Below are positions 14,973 through 18,930 of a DNA stretch of 18,930 nt, piece by piece. Positions within the stretch are counted from its first letter, which is position 1; each line of letters begins with the position of its first letter. The translations under genes and the position numbers were made by a program. Source of the DNA: JBBRGK01 sp036741355. Lineage in GTDB: Bacteria > Chloroflexota > Dehalococcoidia > CAUJGQ01. The notes under the pieces were generated by a model. The model was not told the DNA's origin and searched no databases. It worked only from the letters and a program-made list of their open reading frames with translations. The stretch is from NCBI GenBank assembly GCA_036741355.1, contig DAINSK010000055.1, positions 1 to 18,930 of the forward strand. The letters are read 5' to 3'.

Positions 14973-17321
14973 GTGCTTTCGCGCCTGGCATCGTTCACGG
15001 CCTTCTCGGCGGGCCGCGAGGCTGCGCTCGCCCTGCGCCCTTCGAGCGATCGGTCCACGGTGGTCCATCGACATTCACTAACCGCGGAGGCGATCCACCT
15101 ACGACAGACGAGTCCGAATCTCGGGCTCGCGGGGGCGCACGATGTTCGCTCTCTCGCCGACCGTGCGTCTCTCGGCGGGCTCCTCGATCCAGCTGAGCTT
15201 CTCGACGTTCAAAGCACACTCGTAACCGTGCGCAGCCTACGGGGCAACCTGACCCGTATGGCGGAGCACTACCCGTTACTTGCCGAGCTGGCAATGCTGA
15301 TGTTCGACCTGGGAACCCTTGTTGCCGAGATCGGGCGCTGCATCACCCAGCAAGCGGAAGTAGCGGACGCCGCGAGTCCCGCCCTGGCAGCCGTTCGGCG
15401 CGAGACACGCGTCGTTCACGACCGGCTGACGAATCGGTTGCAGGAGATCCTGAGCTCCGCCGTCTCCCGCGGTGTTGCCCAGGAAGCGCTGATTACCGAG
15501 CGCGATGGCCGATATGTGATCCCGGTGAAAGCGGATTTCCGCGGCCAGATGCGCGGCATCGTCCACGACGTCTCGAGCAGCGGCGCCACGCTGTGGGTCG
15601 AACCGCTGGCGGTCGTCGACCTGGGCAATCAGTATCGCGAGCTACGCCTCGAGGAGGAACGCGAGGTCGAACGCGTGCTGCGCCGGTTGGGCGGCATGGT
15701 GGGAGACTCGGCCGGACAAATCAGCGCCAACGTCGAGCGCCTGGCCGAACTGGACGTCCATCTGGCTGCGGCCCGGCTCGGCGAAGCGTTACATGCCGAC
15801 CATCTGCCAACCGCGGCAACCGGCCAGAGCTGGATCGTCCCCGGTCCCGCAGAATTGCGTTTGGTGGAGGCGCGCCATCCGCTGCTGACAGGTACCGTCG
15901 TACCGACCACTCTCCAGGCCGGGGGCGCCTTCAAAGTCCTGCTGATCACGGGGCCAAACACCGGTGGCAAGACCGTGGCGCTCAAGACTGCCGGGCTATT
16001 GACGTTAATGGCTCTTGCTGGACTCCCGGTTCCCGCACGCGAAGGCAGCCAGGTGCCGGTGTTCGAGTCAGTATTTGCCGACATTGGCGATGAACAGAGC
16101 ATCGAACAATCGCTGTCGACCTTCTCGTCGCACATGCGCAACATCATCTCGATTCTGCGTACTAGCGGTAAGAACAGCCTGGTTTTGCTCGACGAGCTCG
16201 GGGCGGGGACGGACCCAGAAGAAGGAGCGGCACTCGCGCGCGCGATCGTCCAGGAGCTGCTTGACCGCGGAAGCACTGTCATCGCTACAACCCACCATGG
16301 TGAGCTGAAGGTCTTCGCGCACGAGACGCCTGGCGTAATGAACGCGAACGTCGAATTCGACACGCAGACTCTGGCGCCGACCTACCGGCTGGTCATTGGT
16401 CTACCTGGACGGAGCAACGCGATCGCGATCGCGTCGCGCCTCGGCATGCCGGAGCCGGTTCTGGAGCGCGCCCGCGAACAGGTGGGCCCAGGGGAAGAAC
16501 AGGTTCAGGATCTGCTTTCGGACCTGCAGCGAGAACGCGACCAACTGGCGGCAGCACGCCGCACCGAGGAAGCCAAAGCGGAAGAAGCCGAGCAGTTGCG
16601 TCGCCGTCTGGCAACCGAGCTCGACCAGCTTGAACGCGGGCGCGAGGAGATGCTCAAATCCGCCCGCGAGGAGCTAGACGGCGAGCTCGCCGGCGTGCGG
16701 GAAGCCCTGCGTGAGGCCGAGCGCCGCACGCGGCAAGTGGTAGCGCGCATCGAACTGCCGGCCGCGGAAGAAGCAGTCGCGGCTGTCGAACATCAGGTCA
16801 CGACCTTGCGCACGCCACAGCCGCGCCGCAGGACCGCTGAGCCGGCCGGCATTGCGCCGGCGGAGATCCAGGCGGGTGACCGCGTGACACTGCGCGGTCT
16901 GGACCAGCCCGGCGAAGCCGTATCGGCGCCCGACGCGCGCGGCGAAATCGAAGTCCAGCTTGGCTCGCTGCGCACGCGCGTCAAGCTCGATCAGATCGAG
17001 CGCGTAAGCCGATCGGCGGCTCCGCCGGGTCCTCCCGCGAGAAGCGCCGCCGCGACGGTGGTGCGTCCGGCGTCGCCCGGGATCGAGCTCGACATGCGGG
17101 GTCAGCGGGTCGAGGACGCGCTCCCGCAATTCGAAGTCTACCTCCATACCGCGTTCATGGCCGGCTTGCCGTTTGTACGCATCATTCACGGCAAGGGCAC
17201 CGGAACGCTACGGCGTGTCGTGCGTGAAGCGCTCACCGGCAACCCTCTCGTAACGGACTTTGAAACCGCCGACCCCAAAGCTGGCGGCGACGGCGTTACC
17301 GTCGCCCGACTAGCTATTTAG
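14973..17321 (+). CDS. mutS2: MutS2 (Smr-domain MutS-family ATPase/nuclease)
   Basis: MutS2 acts on branched recombination intermediates and, in some bacteria, on collided ribosomes; it lacks the mismatch-recognition domain of MutS. Seen here: MutS core helices, Walker A GPNTGGKT (327–334), the 'SIEQSLSTFSSHM' motif, Walker B LLDELGAGTDPEEG (D407, E408), a long coiled coil (about 510–600), then a C-terminal Smr domain with LDMRG (706–710) and HGKGTG (739–744). Length fits the family (about 780). GTG 14973 is the first ordinary start in frame. However, 14 upstream codons (14931–14972) encode TDEKTLTTLEFDKV, which is the conserved MutS2 N-terminus, with a stop at 14919–14921 just before. The real start is therefore probably a non-standard codon or a mutated GTG at 14931. 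rarA follows after about 360 bases. Confidence 0.96.
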   Translation: MLSRLASFTAFSAGREAALALRPSSDRSTVVHRHSLTAEAIHLRQTSPNLGLAGAHDVRSLADRASLGGLLDPAELLDVQSTLVTVRSLRGNLTRMAEHYPLLAELAMLMFDLGTLVAEIGRCITQQAEVADAASPALAAVRRETRVVHDRLTNRLQEILSSAVSRGVAQEALITERDGRYVIPVKADFRGQMRGIVHDVSSSGATLWVEPLAVVDLGNQYRELRLEEEREVERVLRRLGGMVGDSAGQISANVERLAELDVHLAAARLGEALHADHLPTAATGQSWIVPGPAELRLVEARHPLLTGTVVPTTLQAGGAFKVLLITGPNTGGKTVALKTAGLLTLMALAGLPVPAREGSQVPVFESVFADIGDEQSIEQSLSTFSSHMRNIISILRTSGKNSLVLLDELGAGTDPEEGAALARAIVQELLDRGSTVIATTHHGELKVFAHETPGVMNANVEFDTQTLAPTYRLVIGLPGRSNAIAIASRLGMPEPVLERAREQVGPGEEQVQDLLSDLQRERDQLAAARRTEEAKAEEAEQLRRRLATELDQLERGREEMLKSAREELDGELAGVREALREAERRTRQVVARIELPAAEEAVAAVEHQVTTLRTPQPRRRTAEPAGIAPAEIQAGDRVTLRGLDQPGEAVSAPDARGEIEVQLGSLRTRVKLDQIERVSRSAAPPGPPARSAAATVVRPASPGIELDMRGQRVEDALPQFEVYLHTAFMAGLPFVRIIHGKGTGTLRRVVREALTGNPLVTDFETADPKAGGDGVTVARLAI

Positions 17322-17472
17322 ACTGCCGCAGCGCTATCTCTCGACAATGGTCAGCCGCCCGATCTGGTTATGATTCGCCACGTGTCGCGGGTCCGTCGCT
17401 GCATTGATGCACGCAGACGAAGCCGCCTTACGCGGGTTTCGGAGTTAGTAGCCGGCCATAGCCACATCGCCT

Positions 17473-17491
17473 ATGGACCATCGCGGTCCAT
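17473..17491. repeat. 7-bp-stem hairpin
   Basis: ATGGACC (17473–17479) and GGTCCAT (17485–17491) pair perfectly around ATCGC. No T-tract follows closely, so it is a poor terminator for mutS2; it overlaps the right arm of the CCATAG dyad. An operator or RNA hairpin is possible. Confidence 0.4.
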
Positions 17492-17536
17492 TTCCCCTAA
17501 CCATAGCGCTAGGCGATGCCCTACCTCTCCGCAGAG

Positions 17537-17545
17537 TTATCCACA
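17537..17545 (+). promoter_or_regulatory. Single perfect DnaA-box sequence
   Basis: TTATCCACA matches the canonical DnaA box exactly. Only one copy is evident, so this is not an origin by itself. It may be a DnaA regulatory site upstream of rarA, or chance. Confidence 0.4.
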
Positions 17546-17680
17546 TCGGCTCACCCCGGCGTCCGTCCGCTATAGCCAACGTCGCTATGCCCGTATAGGC
17601 ACACGACCGGTAGACCCTGACATAATGCATAGCGGTCTGTTGTAAGGGCTATAACCACTACTGAGGAGTACACTTGCCGC

Positions 17681-18930
17681 ATGGCGAAAGGCAGAAGTAA
17701 ACAGGCCGGATGGGCTCAGGACGATGGCGGTCAGAGTGACATCTTTGTCGAAGCCGGGAGGGTAGCCGCCGAGCGCGATGCTCCGCTTCCCCACCGCATC
17801 CGGCCCCGTCAGCTAGACGACGTGACCGGTCAGGACCATTTGATTGGACCTGGCCGGCTGTTGCGACGCGCAATCGAAAGCGACCGCGTGCCGTCTATGG
17901 TGCTTTGGGGGCCGCCAGGTTCGGGCAAGACGACCCTGGCACGGATCATCGCCTCGACCACAAAGTCGCATTTCGAACCGCTTTCCGCGGTTTCAGCCGG
18001 CGTCGCCGACCTCCGCCGTGCCGTCGGCCAGGCGCAACAGCGCCGCGACCTCGAGCAACGCCGCACGATCCTATTTGTCGACGAGATCCACCGTTTTAAC
18101 CGAGGGCAGCAAGATGCCATCTTGCCGTACGTCGAAGACGGCACAATCACCTTCATCGGTGCCACGACGGAAAATCCTTCGTTCGAAGTGAACGCACCAC
18201 TGCTTTCGAGGTGCCGTGTCTTCGTCCTGCATCAACTTGAACCGAGTGATATCGGTGTCATCGTGCGAAGGGCGCTCGCGGACGGCGAGCGCGGACTTGG
18301 CAACTGGGAATTGCAGGCCGATGAGGGCGCAATAGATGCGGTTGCGGAGTCCGCGGCGGGCGACGCCCGTCTCGCATTAAGCACTTTGGAGCTTGCCGCC
18401 GCACTTGCCGGCAAAGGCGGAACGATCTCAATCGAAACCGTGGCAGAGGCCGCACAGCACCTCGCCGCTCGCTACGACCAGTCGGGCGACGTGCATTACG
18501 ACGTAATATCGGCGTTCATAAAGTCATTGCGCGGCTCCGATCCGGATGCGGCGCTCTACTGGATGGCGCGGATGCTCGAGGCGGGCGAGGATCCGCTCTT
18601 CATCGTCCACCGCATGGTTATCCTCGCTGCCGAGGACATTGGCATGGCCGACCCCCAGGCTCTCGTAGTCGCGGTAGCGGCTCAGCAGGCGGTACACTTC
18701 GTCGGGCTTCCAGAGGCGGTGCTGCCGATGTCGGAAGCCGCAATCTACCTGGCAACGGCACCGAAGAGCAACGCGGCGCTCACCGCCTTTGGGGCGGCGC
18801 GCGAAGCGGCTCAGCGTACCCGTAATGCGCCGGTGCCGCTCCACCTACGTAATGCCCCGACCGGCCTGATGCGCGCCCTGGGATACGGCAGGGACTACAA
18901 ATACGCCCATAGCTTCGAAGGGCACCAGGT
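17681..18930 (+). CDS. rarA: Replication-associated recombination protein RarA (MgsA-type AAA+ ATPase); 3' end beyond the window
   Basis: RarA is a clamp-loader-like AAA+ ATPase acting at stalled replication forks with SSB. ATG 17681 is preceded by GAGGAG (17663–17668) at a longish 12-base spacing. After a 40-residue lead, the protein shows PLPHRIRP..LDDVTGQDHL, Walker A GPPGSGKT (77–84), Walker B ILFVDEIHRFN (D134, E135), sensor-1 region FIGATTENPSFEVN, and the arginine-finger/RFC-box-like LLSRCRVF. The C-terminal MgsA tetramerisation domain follows, with HYDVISAFIKSLRGSDPDAA and RMVILAAEDIGMADPQAL. The frame runs open for 416 codons to the last base; complete RarA is about 430–450 residues, so only the tail is missing. 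Its neighbour mutS2 is also a genome-maintenance gene, which suits a core chromosomal location. Confidence 0.96.
   Translation, partial: MAKGRSKQAGWAQDDGGQSDIFVEAGRVAAERDAPLPHRIRPRQLDDVTGQDHLIGPGRLLRRAIESDRVPSMVLWGPPGSGKTTLARIIASTTKSHFEPLSAVSAGVADLRRAVGQAQQRRDLEQRRTILFVDEIHRFNRGQQDAILPYVEDGTITFIGATTENPSFEVNAPLLSRCRVFVLHQLEPSDIGVIVRRALADGERGLGNWELQADEGAIDAVAESAAGDARLALSTLELAAALAGKGGTISIETVAEAAQHLAARYDQSGDVHYDVISAFIKSLRGSDPDAALYWMARMLEAGEDPLFIVHRMVILAAEDIGMADPQALVVAVAAQQAVHFVGLPEAVLPMSEAAIYLATAPKSNAALTAFGAAREAAQRTRNAPVPLHLRNAPTGLMRALGYGRDYKYAHSFEGHQ

Larger units (their letters stand above)
17313..17652. repeat. Intergenic GCTAT/ATAGC-rich region between mutS2 and rarA
   Basis: The 359-base gap (17322–17680) contains no gene or tRNA that I can see. 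Nine copies of GCTAT/ATAGC occur, at 17313 (in the mutS2 stop region), 17333, 17458, 17503, 17569, 17572, 17584, 17629 and 17648. They include the palindromes GCTATAGC (17569–17576) and TAGCGCTA (17504–17511), and the dyad CCATAG–9–CTATGG (17456–17476). The last copy overlaps TATAAC (17650–17655), a possible rarA -10, and CATAAT (17621–17626) is another. The motif matches the cluster at 14043–14239. Confidence 0.5.

Noticed and set aside
17440..17660. Replication origin between mutS2 and rarA
   Set aside because: Only one DnaA box, no AT-rich unwinding region, and no dnaA/dnaN neighbours.
1..18930. CRISPR array, tRNA or rRNA
   Set aside because: No regularly spaced direct repeats of CRISPR length, and no cloverleaf or rRNA-like sequence was noticed in any gap.

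Overview
The window is a high-GC bacterial chromosome segment of 18,930 bases. Codon use, the mutS2–rarA pairing and the giant kinase–ATPase–TIR proteins suggest Chloroflexota (Thermomicrobia-like), but this is inference from family flavour; no rRNA or marker phylogeny is available here. Housekeeping genes lie at both ends: a 6-phosphofructokinase cut by the left edge (1–1104), and mutS2 (14973–17321) plus rarA cut by the right edge (from 17681).

Between them, roughly 1400–14000, is an accessory island. Its core is a pair of giant paralogues of 1444 and 1467 residues in convergent orientation (1599–5933 plus; 8353–12756 minus). Each joins a Ser/Thr-kinase domain, a STAND/AAA ATPase, a long TPR-like helical region and a C-terminal TIR domain in one chain. 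In both kinase domains the usual VAIK lysine is replaced by alanine, and a lysine sits at the third glycine of the Gly-rich loop. That is the arrangement that defines eukaryotic WNK kinases. HRD, DFG and APE motifs, Walker A/B and the TIR glutamate are all present, so every module looks potentially active.

Between the paralogues is a damaged zone. A second TIR gene (5930–6889) overlaps the stop of the first giant gene by four bases. It breaks off inside the NB-ARC P-loop and continues in frame into the C-terminal part of a Tn3-family transposase. The transposon remnant ends in a 38-bp Tn3-type inverted repeat (7018–7055), which may supply the -35 box for an intact SnoaL-like gene (7170–7661). 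After that comes what looks like the C-terminal tail of a STAND/TPR regulator (7664–8338). A truncated SnoaL-like gene (1410–1517) and a glycoside hydrolase family 10 fragment (13734–14006) are further debris at the island edges. The island looks assembled by insertion, deletion and domain exchange.

The right part has divergent promoters (12806–12950) between the minus-strand giant gene and a small duplicated alpha/beta protein (13010–13609). It also has a winged-helix-like protein with a UUCG-loop terminator (14238–14889), then mutS2 and rarA. Two intergenic stretches (14043–14239 and 17313–17652) are unusually rich in the pentamer GCTAT/ATAGC; the second also carries one perfect DnaA box. 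The mutS2 reading frame appears to have lost its expected start codon.

The most likely undescribed system is the WNK-like kinase–STAND–TPR–TIR receptor family. A plausible reading is ligand sensing by the helical region, ATP-driven switching by the STAND module, and output through TIR (possibly NAD+ cleavage) gated or tuned by the kinase. That mechanism is inference.
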